Source: Polycladomyces subterraneus
GTDB taxonomy: Bacteria > Bacillota > Bacilli > Thermoactinomycetales > JIR-001
Assembly (NCBI RefSeq): GCF_030433435.1
Contig: NZ_JANRHH010000003.1
Coordinates: forward strand, 1-62,630
Length of the DNA: 62,630 nucleotides
Reading direction: 5' to 3'
Under the pieces are notes generated by a model that saw only the letters and a program-made list of their open reading frames with translations, was not told the DNA's origin and made no database searches. Below, piece after piece: positions 25,692 through 33,161 of the stretch (the stretch's first letter is position 1; each line of letters starts with the position of its first letter). Both the position numbers and the translations under genes were made by a program.

Positions 25692-27683
25692 ATGAACAAG
25701 TCACTGGCGTTGGTAGGAAACCCAAACGCAGGCAAAACGTCGCTTTTTAATATTTTGACCGGAACACGGCAATATGTCGGGAACTGGCCGGGCGTAACGG
25801 TAGAGAAAAAAGAAGGCCTGATCAAAAAACTTCCTGAGTATGTGCTCGTCGATCTGCCTGGCATCTACAGTTTGTCCGCTCAGTCTCTGGAAGAACAGCT
25901 AGCAGTCACCTACCTGCTCAAAGAGTCTCCGCACACGCTGATCAACATCGTAGACGCCTCCAACCTGGAGCGTAATCTCTACCTGTCCGTACAGCTACTT
26001 GAAATGGGTCTGCCAAGCGTCATTTGTCTGAACATGATGGATATCGCCAAAGACCGTGGTCTGCAGATCGACATCCCCGCCCTTGCGAAGATACTGGGAG
26101 CCGTTGTCGTTCCAATGGTGGCACGCAAGGCAAATGGGCACGACAAACTAATCGATCTGCTCCGCGAGGGCGTGCAGAACGCGACACTGACCGTACCGTA
26201 TCCCACCGAGGTTGAAGCGGCCATCCGTGATCTGGACACTCTGCTTGCCTCGTCTCCGTGGAATTTTCGCACAAGCCGTCGCTGGCTGGCCTTGATGTGG
26301 CTGGAAGGAAACGAAACAGTAGAAGAAATCTTACGTCACCAGTTGCCGGCCGAGTTGATTCAGCAAATGGAGGCAGTACGCGCTGCTTATCCTGCAGCTA
26401 TCGAGCATCGTATCCGCAACGCGCGTTACGACTTCATCGAAAAGATCATCTGCGAGGTGACACAGCAAAGCCAGAACCCGGCGGGGCGCACCTGGAGTGA
26501 CCGCATCGACAGCCTTCTTCTGCATCCCGTGCTCGGGATTCCTATTTTTCTCGGATTTATGTATCTCATTTTTCAAATCACTTTCAGCTGGATCGGCACT
26601 TCGCTGTCTGACCAGCTCGACGAATGGATCAGTGGCCCACTTACGGACTGGTTAAAGGCTGGTCTCACCGCGATGAGCAGTCCGGACTGGTTCACTCAGC
26701 TGATGACGGACGGCGTGCTGGCTGGTGTCGGCTCAGTGCTCGTATTCTTGCCGCAGATCGGCATTCTGTTCTTTTGCCTTTCTTTTTTGGAGGACTCCGG
26801 CTACATGGCACGGGCAGCCGTGCTGATGGATCGCTTCATGTCAATGATCGGACTGAATGGTAAAGCGTTCATTCCGTTGATCCTCGGCTTCGGCTGCAAC
26901 GTCCCGGCAATCATGGCGACTCGCACGTTGGAAGATCCAAAAAGTCGCCTGATCACTGCCCTGATTTCACCATTCATGTCCTGCTCAGCACGGCTATCGG
27001 TCTATTCTCTATTCGTAGCCGCTTTCTTCAAACACGGCGGGGCGGCCGTGGTATTCACACTCTACGTCACTGGGATCGTGGTGGCGATTCTGACAGCGTT
27101 TTTGCTGAAAAAATTTGTGCACGCCGAAGAAGGTACCTTTTTGCTTGAGATACCACCCTACCGTGCACCGATGCTGAAAAGCCTGTTCCTGCATACTTGG
27201 GACAAAGCCAAAGGTTTTGTCCGTAAGGCCGGCACCATTATCTTCGGGATGTCGGTGTTGATCTGGTTCCTCGGCCACTTTTCCTGGCACGGATTTGCCC
27301 CGATTGAGCACAGTTGGCTCGCCGCGATCGGCGGCTTGATCGCACCGCTGTTTGCGCCGCTCGGCTTTGCTACTTGGCAGGCAGGTGTGTCTCTCGTGAC
27401 TGGCTTCCTAGCAAAAGAGGTCGTTGTGTCCACAATGAGCATCGTGTACGGTGCCGGAGACGATGGCAAGCTCGGCGATCTCTTGCACCATACTTTTACC
27501 CAGCCGGTGGCACTAGCGTTTCTGTTCTTTGTTCTACTCTATACACCGTGCGTGTCTACCGTTGTGATGATGTGGCGCGAGACCGGATCCTCTAAATGGA
27601 CGCTGATCTCGGTTGGCTACAGCGTGGCAATAGCCTGGGTCGTGGCATTTGTGGTCTATCATATCAGTCAGCTAATCTTTTAG
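25692..27683 (+). CDS. feoB: Ferrous iron transporter FeoB
   Basis: A 663-residue Fe(II) transporter. The N-terminal G domain shows G1 GNPNAGKTSLFN, G3 DLPGIYSL and G4 CLNMMDIAKD. A GDI-like helical region follows, and then about ten membrane helices with the Gate motifs GCNVPAI and PFMSCSARLSVYS. ATG 25692 was chosen because AGAAGGAAATGGGT precedes it; the longer frame from GTG 25665 lacks a ribosome-binding site. Followed after 17 bp by the small Cys-rich membrane protein gene. Confidence 0.96.
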   Translation: MNKSLALVGNPNAGKTSLFNILTGTRQYVGNWPGVTVEKKEGLIKKLPEYVLVDLPGIYSLSAQSLEEQLAVTYLLKESPHTLINIVDASNLERNLYLSVQLLEMGLPSVICLNMMDIAKDRGLQIDIPALAKILGAVVVPMVARKANGHDKLIDLLREGVQNATLTVPYPTEVEAAIRDLDTLLASSPWNFRTSRRWLALMWLEGNETVEEILRHQLPAELIQQMEAVRAAYPAAIEHRIRNARYDFIEKIICEVTQQSQNPAGRTWSDRIDSLLLHPVLGIPIFLGFMYLIFQITFSWIGTSLSDQLDEWISGPLTDWLKAGLTAMSSPDWFTQLMTDGVLAGVGSVLVFLPQIGILFFCLSFLEDSGYMARAAVLMDRFMSMIGLNGKAFIPLILGFGCNVPAIMATRTLEDPKSRLITALISPFMSCSARLSVYSLFVAAFFKHGGAAVVFTLYVTGIVVAILTAFLLKKFVHAEEGTFLLEIPPYRAPMLKSLFLHTWDKAKGFVRKAGTIIFGMSVLIWFLGHFSWHGFAPIEHSWLAAIGGLIAPLFAPLGFATWQAGVSLVTGFLAKEVVVSTMSIVYGAGDDGKLGDLLHHTFTQPVALAFLFFVLLYTPCVSTVVMMWRETGSSKWTLISVGYSVAIAWVVAFVVYHISQLIF

Positions 27684-27700
27684 GTAAGGGAGATATTACC

Positions 27701-27892
27701 ATGATCTACGTGGTGATAACGGCCGTGCTTGGTTTTGCCAGCTGGCAGCTCTATAAATTTGTGCGCCGTATGAACGTAGGCTGTTGCTCGACTGGCGACT
27801 GTGCCGGCTGCGATTGTTCGCTGAAAAAATACAAAGTACAAGACATAGCTACAAAAGATGGAGGGCACCAAACGCCGTCACAAGTGCCATAA
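27701..27892 (+). CDS. FeoB-associated Cys-rich membrane protein
   Basis: A 63-residue protein with one N-terminal membrane helix (YVVITAVLGFASWQLYKFV) followed by NVGCCSTGDCAGCDCSLKK, with five Cys in about 12 residues. This matches the small FeoB-associated Cys-rich family found in Bacillota feo operons. It may act as an iron-sulfur or Fe(II)-sensing accessory subunit; the role is not established. Start ATG 27701 has TAAGGGAG upstream. Last gene of the feo operon. Confidence 0.88.
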   Translation: MIYVVITAVLGFASWQLYKFVRRMNVGCCSTGDCAGCDCSLKKYKVQDIATKDGGHQTPSQVP

Positions 27893-27940
27893 ATTTTCTT
27901 CGGGATGTCTCTATTACAGAAGTTGGTACCTGTCTATCAG

Positions 27941-27974
27941 TTTCGCCCGCCAGAACAATACGACGGCGAAAATT
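27941..27974 (+). terminator. Probable feo operon terminator
   Basis: TTTCGCC (27941-27947) and GGCGAAA (27965-27971) arms followed by ATTTAA; T run weak. Confidence 0.45.
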
Positions 27975-27992
27975 TAACATGCCAAATTATCG

Positions 27993-28026
27993 AGACCCGT
28001 CCTTTTTCAAATTTAAGGACGGGTCT
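27993..28026. repeat. Inverted repeat in the feo-amidase gap
   Basis: AGACCCGTCC and GGACGGGTCT (27993-28002, 28017-28026), perfect 10-bp arms with a T-rich loop. The remainder of 27893-28221 shows nothing else I can name. Confidence 0.45.
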
Positions 28027-28221
28027 ACGTCTGCTTTTGCTACGGTTGATGCAGCGACGTTACGGTCGTTTCTCCAACTAATACCTTACAGAGATATCTA
28101 TTTGACAGCCCACGGCTAGCACTGATCCTTTGACGTGAATCAAATCTTAAAATGACTTCTAGAAACCTGAAAGAAACCAACACGGCTTCTTCTAAAGATC
28201 TTGGTCAACAATTATTCTAAA

Positions 28222-28560
28222 TCATCGAACCTCTCCCACCAATACCCTTTTCGCCCTATTCTTCAGTGCCGTTTCAACCGCTGCAAGAATCTTTTCATCA
28301 TAAGCGGAATTGATCACCGCCTTACCGTCATCGATAACGCGATGCATCGGCTTCGGGTGCGATTTCGGTTGCGGATTAAAAGCGGGTTGCGGTGCGGCTT
28401 TCTTTTTCAGGCCAAACGTGGAGGCCACACCTGCCGCGATCGCTTGGGCCAACCCATAAGGAATTTCCCGTTTCGCAGCAGCTTTTCTTCGTTCCCAAGA
28501 TCCGCTTCCACGATCACCGGCACACCCACGCCACAATGCTCTCCTAAAACAAGGGATTCA
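28222..28560 (-). pseudogene. Remnant of a cell-wall amidase-like gene
   Basis: The minus strand carries the C-terminal ~85 residues of an N-acetylmuramoyl-L-alanine-amidase-like protein: a helix ending YGLAQAIAAGVASTFGLKK, a Pro-rich linker, and a repeat-like tail (HRVIDDGKAVINSAYDEK then AVETALKNRAKRVLV) like those that follow phage and Bacillus amidases. The preceding segment, GEHCGVGVPVIVEADLGNE, is in another frame, so at least one frameshift has occurred, and nothing recognisable lies further upstream. A dead fragment. Confidence 0.5.
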
Positions 28561-28730
28561 CCCGAAAATCGTTTCTGAACGGTTAGGGCACTCTTCGATC
28601 GGAATCACCCGGATATATATTCCCATGTGATTCCCATGCAAAGAGAAGCAGCAGAAGCAATTGACCAAGTGCTTCAAATGGACCGGAAAAGCACTTTATC
28701 AAGATAAAGGTTTGCAATCCGGCCAGTAAA

Positions 28731-28757
28731 AGAAAAAACGGGCCGTGAAAAGCCCGT
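28731..28757 (-). terminator. Terminator after tRNA-Pro
   Basis: ACGGGC and GCCCGT arms (28738-28743, 28752-28757) followed on the minus strand by six T residues, seven bases from the CCA end of the tRNA. Confidence 0.8.
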
Positions 28758-28763
28758 CCGTAC

Positions 28764-28840
28764 TGGTCGGGGCGACAGGATTTGAACCTGCGACCCCCTG
28801 GTCCCAAACCAGGTGCTCTACCAAGCTGAGCCACGCCCCG
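28764..28840 (-). tRNA. tRNA-Pro (anticodon TGG)
   Basis: Folds as a standard 77-nt cloverleaf with encoded CCA. The acceptor stem CGGGGCG pairs with CGCCCCG, the anticodon stem-loop reads CCTGG-TTTGGGA-CCAGG with anticodon TGG, and the T-arm reads GCAGGTTCAAATCCTGT. It reads wobble proline codons. Confidence 0.96.
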
Positions 28841-28891
28841 ACAATGATTCATTATTCATCTCATAAATAGTTTGTGAAACAGGCAAAAGAT

Positions 28892-28920
28892 ATTATAAGC
28901 GGAACGCGAGAAAAAGTCAA
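28892..28920 (-). promoter_or_regulatory. Promoter of tRNA-Pro
   Basis: On the minus strand TTGACT (28920-28915), a 17-nt spacer, then TATAAT (28897-28892): a near-perfect housekeeping promoter about 50 bp upstream of the tRNA. Confidence 0.85.
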
Positions 28921-29040
28921 CCTCATTTTTGCCGATTCATACTTTCCTGCATTAAACATGTGATTTCCCGTGAAGGGAAACACTTATCAAAAAGTTTGCC
29001 AGAGGTTGTGTGCCAAATCAATGACTTTTCCACTTTATCC

Positions 29041-29067
29041 ACAAAAAAAGGCTCTTATCATGAGCCT
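29041..29067 (-). terminator. Terminator after the tRNA-Leu fragment
   Basis: AGGCTC-atgataa-GAGCCT followed by seven T residues on the minus strand. It stands 14 bp past the degenerate tRNA-Leu 3' fragment and is probably the original terminator of the tRNA-Leu gene before the ~550-bp insertion. Confidence 0.8.
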
Positions 29068-29080
29068 GCGTTTTCTCGTT

Positions 29081-29134
29081 TGGTGCCGAAGGTGGAGTCA
29101 ATCCACATGTCAGAGACCACACGATTTTTGAGTC
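29081..29134 (-). other. Degenerate 3' copy of tRNA-Leu (probable old att site)
   Basis: Direct-repeat copy of the 3' part of the tRNA-Leu at 29633-29718 in the same orientation, from the anticodon loop to CCA, with three or four indels or substitutions (for example GGTGG-AGTC-AATCC for GGTGGGAGTCGAACC). Integrases that target tRNA genes leave exactly this arrangement. Confidence 0.65.
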
Positions 29135-29403
29135 ACATACGGGTGTTTTGCCGCGAATACGGCAACGTTTTGAAAATGAACGGCCATTTGCCATTCCGTG
29201 TCCTTCGGGTCCTTATATCCCTTCGGCCTCTTCAGCTCGTACGGGCCATCTGTGTCTGAGCCTATAACGCCAAACCCATCGGCAAACTCGTCGCCGGTTG
29301 CCCCATCGATCTCGTACCCAACGACACACGGGTACTCTTCGACACCTACGCCATTGAGATTGTAATACGGACTATAAGAATCTAAATTGTATGAAAAATA
29401 CAC
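29110..29403 (-). CDS. Hypothetical protein, 97 aa, in the tRNA-flanked interval
   Basis: Frame from GTG 29403 with GGGAGTG upstream. The product is acidic and rich in Tyr and Gly (NLDSYSPYYNLNGVGVEEYP, then FGVIGSDTDGPYELKRPKGY), with no signal peptide or known domain. Its last ~8 codons run into the degenerate tRNA copy, so the natural C-terminus may have been altered by recombination. Probably cargo of the element that inserted at tRNA-Leu. Codon pattern is plausible; function unknown. Confidence 0.4.
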   Translation of the reverse strand: MYFSYNLDSYSPYYNLNGVGVEEYPCVVGYEIDGATGDEFADGFGVIGSDTDGPYELKRPKGYKDPKDTEWQMAVHFQNVAVFAAKHPYVTQKSCGL

Positions 29404-29580
29404 CCAAACCTACACTCCCTTTCATTTACTTTTAGCTCCCACGATACTCATATGCAGCCTTAGTCATGAGTGTAAGGGATACTAGCCCAAATTACGGGTC
29501 ATCCTCCTGTGTTTTGAATCGTGCGCATGCCCCCGAACCTCGTGTAAGACTCAGTACGCACTATTTTGGTCTCTAATGAA

Positions 29581-29619
29581 ATAAAAATAACGGGGACTCC
29601 ATCATAGGAAATCCCCGTT
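29581..29619 (-). terminator. Terminator after tRNA-Leu
   Basis: AACGGGGA and TCCCCGTT arms (29589-29596, 29612-29619) followed by ATTTTTAT on the minus strand. Confidence 0.8.
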
Positions 29620-29632
29620 ACCACAACGTTTT

Positions 29633-29718
29633 TGGTGCCGAAGGTGGGAGTCGAACCCACATGGTCAGAGACCACACGATTTTGAGTCGTGCGCGTCTGC
29701 CAATTCCGCCACTTCGGC
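29633..29718 (-). tRNA. tRNA-Leu (anticodon CAA)
   Basis: An 86-nt class II tRNA with encoded CCA. Acceptor stem GCCGAAG/CTTCGGC, D-arm GCGGAATTGGCAGACGC, anticodon stem-loop CACGA-CTCAAAA-TCGTG with anticodon CAA, a long variable arm (GGTCTCTGACC) and T-arm GTGGGTTCGACTCCCAC. Reads UUG leucine codons. Confidence 0.96.
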
Positions 29719-29776
29719 ATGATGCTTTGATTTCGTTTTTGTCTCTCTCATTTTCGATCGCGTCGTGACGAATTTA

Positions 29777-29805
29777 ATTCTATAACGGATCGGACGAACT
29801 GTCAA
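29777..29805 (-). promoter_or_regulatory. Promoter of tRNA-Leu
   Basis: Minus-strand TTGACA (29805-29800), 17-nt spacer, TAGAAT (29782-29777); about 60 bp upstream of the tRNA. Confidence 0.85.
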
Positions 29806-29942
29806 CAGCCTTTTTGATATTTTATTTTTCCGACATTTAAAGGACGATTATCATTGAAATGAAAAGAGGATCCACTAATCAGAAACCGAATAAAATGTTG
29901 TCCGACATGAAATACTACAATGGGAGCAAGGGAGGCATACGG

Positions 29943-30890
29943 TTGATTCGCACATTGGCTGTCAAAGCGGACGGCACGCTGGAACGGGACTTGCCGTTGG
30001 AACAACTGGATCGTGCGGATATTTCCTGGTATTGGGTGGATTTTGAAGCACCCAACAAAGACGAATCCGCGCTGTTACACGATCATTTTCATTTTCATCC
30101 CTTGGCTATCGAAGATTGTCTTCACTTTCTACAACGCCCCAAACTGGACTTATATGAAGGATATCAATTTTATGTCCTACATTCGCTGAATCCGGACACC
30201 TTGAAGACCGAAGAGCTGGATCTGTTTGTCGGTGACCGGTATGTGGTCTCGTTTCATTTTTCCCGTCTGAACGAAATTGATTCCGCCTGGGAGGCGGTGT
30301 CCGCTGATACCCAATCGATCCAATTGGGGCCGATGCATGTACTGTACTCGGTAATGGATCGGATTGTAGACCAATATTTCCCCGCCATGTACAATCTGGA
30401 GGATCGTATCAACGAATTAGATGATGGGACCAACCGACCCCATCGCGTGATCACGCGCCGTTTATTCCGCATCCGCAGTGACATGCTCGCGCTCAGAAAA
30501 ACCATCGTACCAACGAGTGAAATGCTGTATCGCATGCTCAATATGGATTTTCTCAAGGAAACCAAGCGCTTGAAGCTGTATTTCACCGATATCTACGACC
30601 ACCTGTTGAAATTGACGGCGATGATCGAAGCCAATCGGGAGCTGACGTCCGACATGCGCGATCACTACATGTCGATTAAGGCTGACCGGATGAATTCCAT
30701 CATGCTGACATTGACAGTGTTCACAGTCATTTTTATGCCGTTGACGTTTATCGCCGGTATATACGGGATGAACTTCGAATACATGCCCGAGCTGAAATGG
30801 CGTTACGGCTACTTTGCCGTTTTGGGGTTGATGGCTACCGTCGGCGTCTCCATGTACATCTGGTTTAAAAAGAAAGGATGGCTGGAGTGA
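29943..30890 (+). CDS. corA: CorA-family magnesium/cobalt transporter
   Basis: A 315-residue divalent-cation channel of the CorA family. The acidic N-terminal cytosolic domain, long helix, and two C-terminal membrane helices are visible, with the signature YGMNFEYMPE (GMN selectivity filter) between them and a basic tail. The best start is TTG 29943: AAGGGAGG lies upstream and it gives the family-like N-terminus MIRTLAV. An in-frame ATG at 29859 would add 28 unusual residues. Ends at a bidirectional terminator. Confidence 0.93.
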   Translation: MIRTLAVKADGTLERDLPLEQLDRADISWYWVDFEAPNKDESALLHDHFHFHPLAIEDCLHFLQRPKLDLYEGYQFYVLHSLNPDTLKTEELDLFVGDRYVVSFHFSRLNEIDSAWEAVSADTQSIQLGPMHVLYSVMDRIVDQYFPAMYNLEDRINELDDGTNRPHRVITRRLFRIRSDMLALRKTIVPTSEMLYRMLNMDFLKETKRLKLYFTDIYDHLLKLTAMIEANRELTSDMRDHYMSIKADRMNSIMLTLTVFTVIFMPLTFIAGIYGMNFEYMPELKWRYGYFAVLGLMATVGVSMYIWFKKKGWLE

Positions 30891-30900
30891 ATCCAAACTC

Positions 30901-30933
30901 AACCGCAGGCACTCATCCCCTATGCCTGCGGTT
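30901..30933. terminator. Bidirectional terminator
   Basis: AACCGCAGGCA and TGCCTGCGGTT (30901-30911, 30923-30933). It separates convergent corA and the NUDIX gene. Confidence 0.85.
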
Positions 30934-30942
30934 TCGTATATT

Positions 30943-31707
30943 TCACTCGTTCTCAACCAGCTTGGTCAACAACGGAGTGAGATAATCGACGCGGAGGCGC
31001 CGATCGTACTGCAAAAAACGGGTGACTTCCGATTTTTCCTTTTTGATCCATATGAGAGAAGCAAATTCCGGCTTTATTCCTTCCTCCCGCAGGCGATGCA
31101 GGTATGCGGCGTAATGTTGTCGCATGTCTTCTACTGTCATCGGCAGACCCAAACGATAAATGAGTGTGACAGAATGACGTTCTCCCCCTGTTTTCAGATA
31201 CAAAGGCTGGATTTGGACATCGTCCATTATCTGTAACAGGTCGATCCCCAGCTCTTCCTGTACCTCACGGATGACACTGTGAAGGAAATCCACCTGATCT
31301 CCTTTCACATCCGATTCGTCAATCCCGCCACCCGCCAACTGCAACCGATTTGGGGATGCCGTGTGATCCGCCATTTCTCCGATTACCCAATAACCGTCGG
31401 ACGTCTCCGTCAAAGCACAAGCATACATCACACGGCAGGCCCATGGATTTGTCGTTTGATGGTGTATGGAATAGAGATAATGGTCATATCGAGTGCGCAT
31501 CAATGTGACGTCCAGTCTGTCGGGCTCATGGTACCAATCCCGGATGGTAAAGATGGTGCCATTCTCAAAGGTCTTTCCTTCCTGTTTCAAGCGATCCCAA
31601 TGCACGGAGATCTCCCGTCTCAAAGTGGCTGGAAGTTGGATCGGATTTGGAAGGACCCGTACACAGATTTGATTGGGTATATTTTGCAAACAGACAGGTA
31701 TCGTCAA
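30943..31707 (-). CDS. NUDIX-domain protein
   Basis: A 254-residue protein with a central Nudix box in slightly extended form: GGGIDESDV then SVIREVQEELGI (the R-E-x-x-E-E-x-G core is intact). N-terminal ~100 residues are unusual for the superfamily and may be a substrate-recognition extension. It should hydrolyse a nucleoside-diphosphate-linked compound; which one is unknown. Start TTG 31707 with AAAGGAGGGTACC just upstream. Confidence 0.82.
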   Translation of the reverse strand: MTIPVCLQNIPNQICVRVLPNPIQLPATLRREISVHWDRLKQEGKTFENGTIFTIRDWYHEPDRLDVTLMRTRYDHYLYSIHHQTTNPWACRVMYACALTETSDGYWVIGEMADHTASPNRLQLAGGGIDESDVKGDQVDFLHSVIREVQEELGIDLLQIMDDVQIQPLYLKTGGERHSVTLIYRLGLPMTVEDMRQHYAAYLHRLREEGIKPEFASLIWIKKEKSEVTRFLQYDRRLRVDYLTPLLTKLVENE

Positions 31708-31738
31708 AGGTACCCTCCTTTTATCTTAGACATGCCAA

Positions 31739-31765
31739 ACAGCCGCGTTACACCTCCGCGGCTGT
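31739..31765 (-). terminator. Terminator after the BsuPI/Gmad2 lipoprotein gene
   Basis: ACAGCCGCG and CGCGGCTGT arms (31739-31747, 31757-31765), 14 bp after the stop codon. Confidence 0.7.
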
Positions 31766-31778
31766 CATTTGGAGCATC

Positions 31779-32606
31779 TCATTCCGGACGGAACTCTTCC
31801 AGCACGATTTCCTTTTGATGCAAACGTGAACCGTTTTTTGAACTTTCTTTATACAGTTCGAGGATCAATGTCCCGTTGGATGGCAATTGATCACGCGGAA
31901 TCGAGATTTCCAAGGTGAACGGTGCCCAACTGGGAGCTCCGTTTTCCGCCTGTACACGACCACGAGTCAGATATCGGTGTCCATCGGTAACTGCATAGTT
32001 GAAAACTCCTTCAAACACACGTGCTTCCCCTGTCACGCGATAGGTTCCTTCGCCTCCGACGACACGCAATTGACGGAACGCTGTGTTTTCAAGCTTGGGC
32101 TCCGGTATTACCGGTTTCCTGTCCGGTGTCGATGCCGCATGGACCTCAAACGTACCTTTTACCAGGAATTGATGCGGCTGTGGGGCTTCTCCGTTTACCT
32201 TGTCCGGCATCAACCTCACCTCCACTTCATAAGTTCCCGCCGGAACACGCCGGCCTGCCGCTTGAAGATCCCAAACGCTCCGCCATTGAACTTGCTCCGA
32301 CGGGGCCAGTATCACTTCGTGATTCTCGTTTGGACCACTATCTACTTCCACATGAGCGATCTCGGTTCCTTTTTGGACAATGGTAAAAGAGACGGGTTCA
32401 TTTGAAAACATGAGCCGAACATTCTTCTTTCCGTTATTCCTTAACTTTAAGTCGAAAGTGACGCTTCCGTTTTTCTCCGCGATCACCAATGTCTGATCCA
32501 ACTGAACGTCGTTGGCTGGTGACGTTGGCGGACTCGGTGAGGTCGCTTGGAAACACCCTGCCAGCAACACGAAACTCAACCACAGTACCATCCATTTTCC
32601 GCGCAT
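31779..32606 (-). CDS. Lipoprotein with BsuPI-like and Gmad2-like domains
   Basis: A 275-residue exported lipoprotein: lipobox LLAGC near residue 18, then a Ser/Pro/Thr-rich linker. A beta domain follows whose NGSVTFDLKLRNNGKKNVRL and YEVEVRLMP segments match the BsuPI (intracellular proteinase inhibitor) family. The C-terminal immunoglobulin-like segment (residues ~175-275, with GEARVFEGVFNYAV) matches Gmad2 domains of spore-germination-associated proteins. Probably outer-face membrane anchored, possibly in germination or envelope function; both domain calls are by eye. Confidence 0.72.
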   Translation of the reverse strand: MRGKWMVLWLSFVLLAGCFQATSPSPPTSPANDVQLDQTLVIAEKNGSVTFDLKLRNNGKKNVRLMFSNEPVSFTIVQKGTEIAHVEVDSGPNENHEVILAPSEQVQWRSVWDLQAAGRRVPAGTYEVEVRLMPDKVNGEAPQPHQFLVKGTFEVHAASTPDRKPVIPEPKLENTAFRQLRVVGGEGTYRVTGEARVFEGVFNYAVTDGHRYLTRGRVQAENGAPSWAPFTLEISIPRDQLPSNGTLILELYKESSKNGSRLHQKEIVLEEFRPE

Positions 32607-32720
32607 GGCCTATTCACTTGCCTTTCGTTCCATCGGAATGTAACATCGCTGTAATATATGCAGGTTGATCACCTTGCTACCCCTCATCAGCGGACCAGAT
32701 CGTGATTTTTGTTCAACAAC

Positions 32721-32748
32721 AAAAATCCCCGATGGTGACCCATCGGGG
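32721..32748 (-). terminator. Terminator of the paa operon
   Basis: CCCCGATG-ggtcac-CATCGGGG followed on the minus strand by ATTTTTGTTG, immediately after the last gene of the phenylacetate block. Confidence 0.88.
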
Positions 32749-32757
32749 CAATTTGAT

Positions 32758-33150
32758 TCACCGCATTGCTTCGAGTCGCTCTCGGATTTGTTGGCGCGCG
32801 AGAATCGCCTGTATAAACGTTCCCTCCCCGACCAACGCCTTATCGTGTTCCGCCGTTACGCGACACACCACTTTGTTGGACCTTACTTCCACCGCTTCGG
32901 CGGTAAATGTGACCACCTTGCCGATAGGAGCGGGGGCGCGGTGCTTCACCTCAATCGCCGCCCCTACCCCTTCTTCGTGGTCCTCCAGGAAGGGCAGGAT
33001 CACTTTCCTGCCTACCCATTCCATGTAGTACACCATGGTGACAGTGGAGAGCGTCGGATGAATCATCTTTCCACCAAAGGAAGCCGCCATTTCCTCCGCA
33101 ACCGTGACGGTCATCGTTTCCTTGTGACCCGGATGCAATCCCGGTTTCAC
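32758..33150 (-). CDS. Hot-dog thioesterase (FlK-like)
   Basis: About 130 residues of a single hot-dog domain. The N-terminus KPGLHPGHKETMTVTV and the core GKMIHPTLSTVTMVYYME, HEEGVGAAIEVKHRAPAPIG and EHDKALVGEG resemble fluoroacetyl-CoA thioesterase-type proteins. It probably rescues CoA from dead-end acyl-CoA intermediates of phenylacetate degradation, a role known for PaaI, which is a different hot-dog subfamily. GTG 33150 is preferred because GAGGTG precedes it at good spacing; a start at 33165 would overlap the ALDH stop codon. Last gene of the operon. Confidence 0.8.
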   Translation of the reverse strand: MKPGLHPGHKETMTVTVAEEMAASFGGKMIHPTLSTVTMVYYMEWVGRKVILPFLEDHEEGVGAAIEVKHRAPAPIGKVVTFTAEAVEVRSNKVVCRVTAEHDKALVGEGTFIQAILARQQIRERLEAMR

Positions 33151-33161
33151 CGAAAAACACC

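Noticed and set aside
28960-29259. A 99-codon plus-strand frame across the tRNA-Leu 3' fragment
   Set aside because: Shadow of the duplicated tRNA and of the opposite frame; no start signal.
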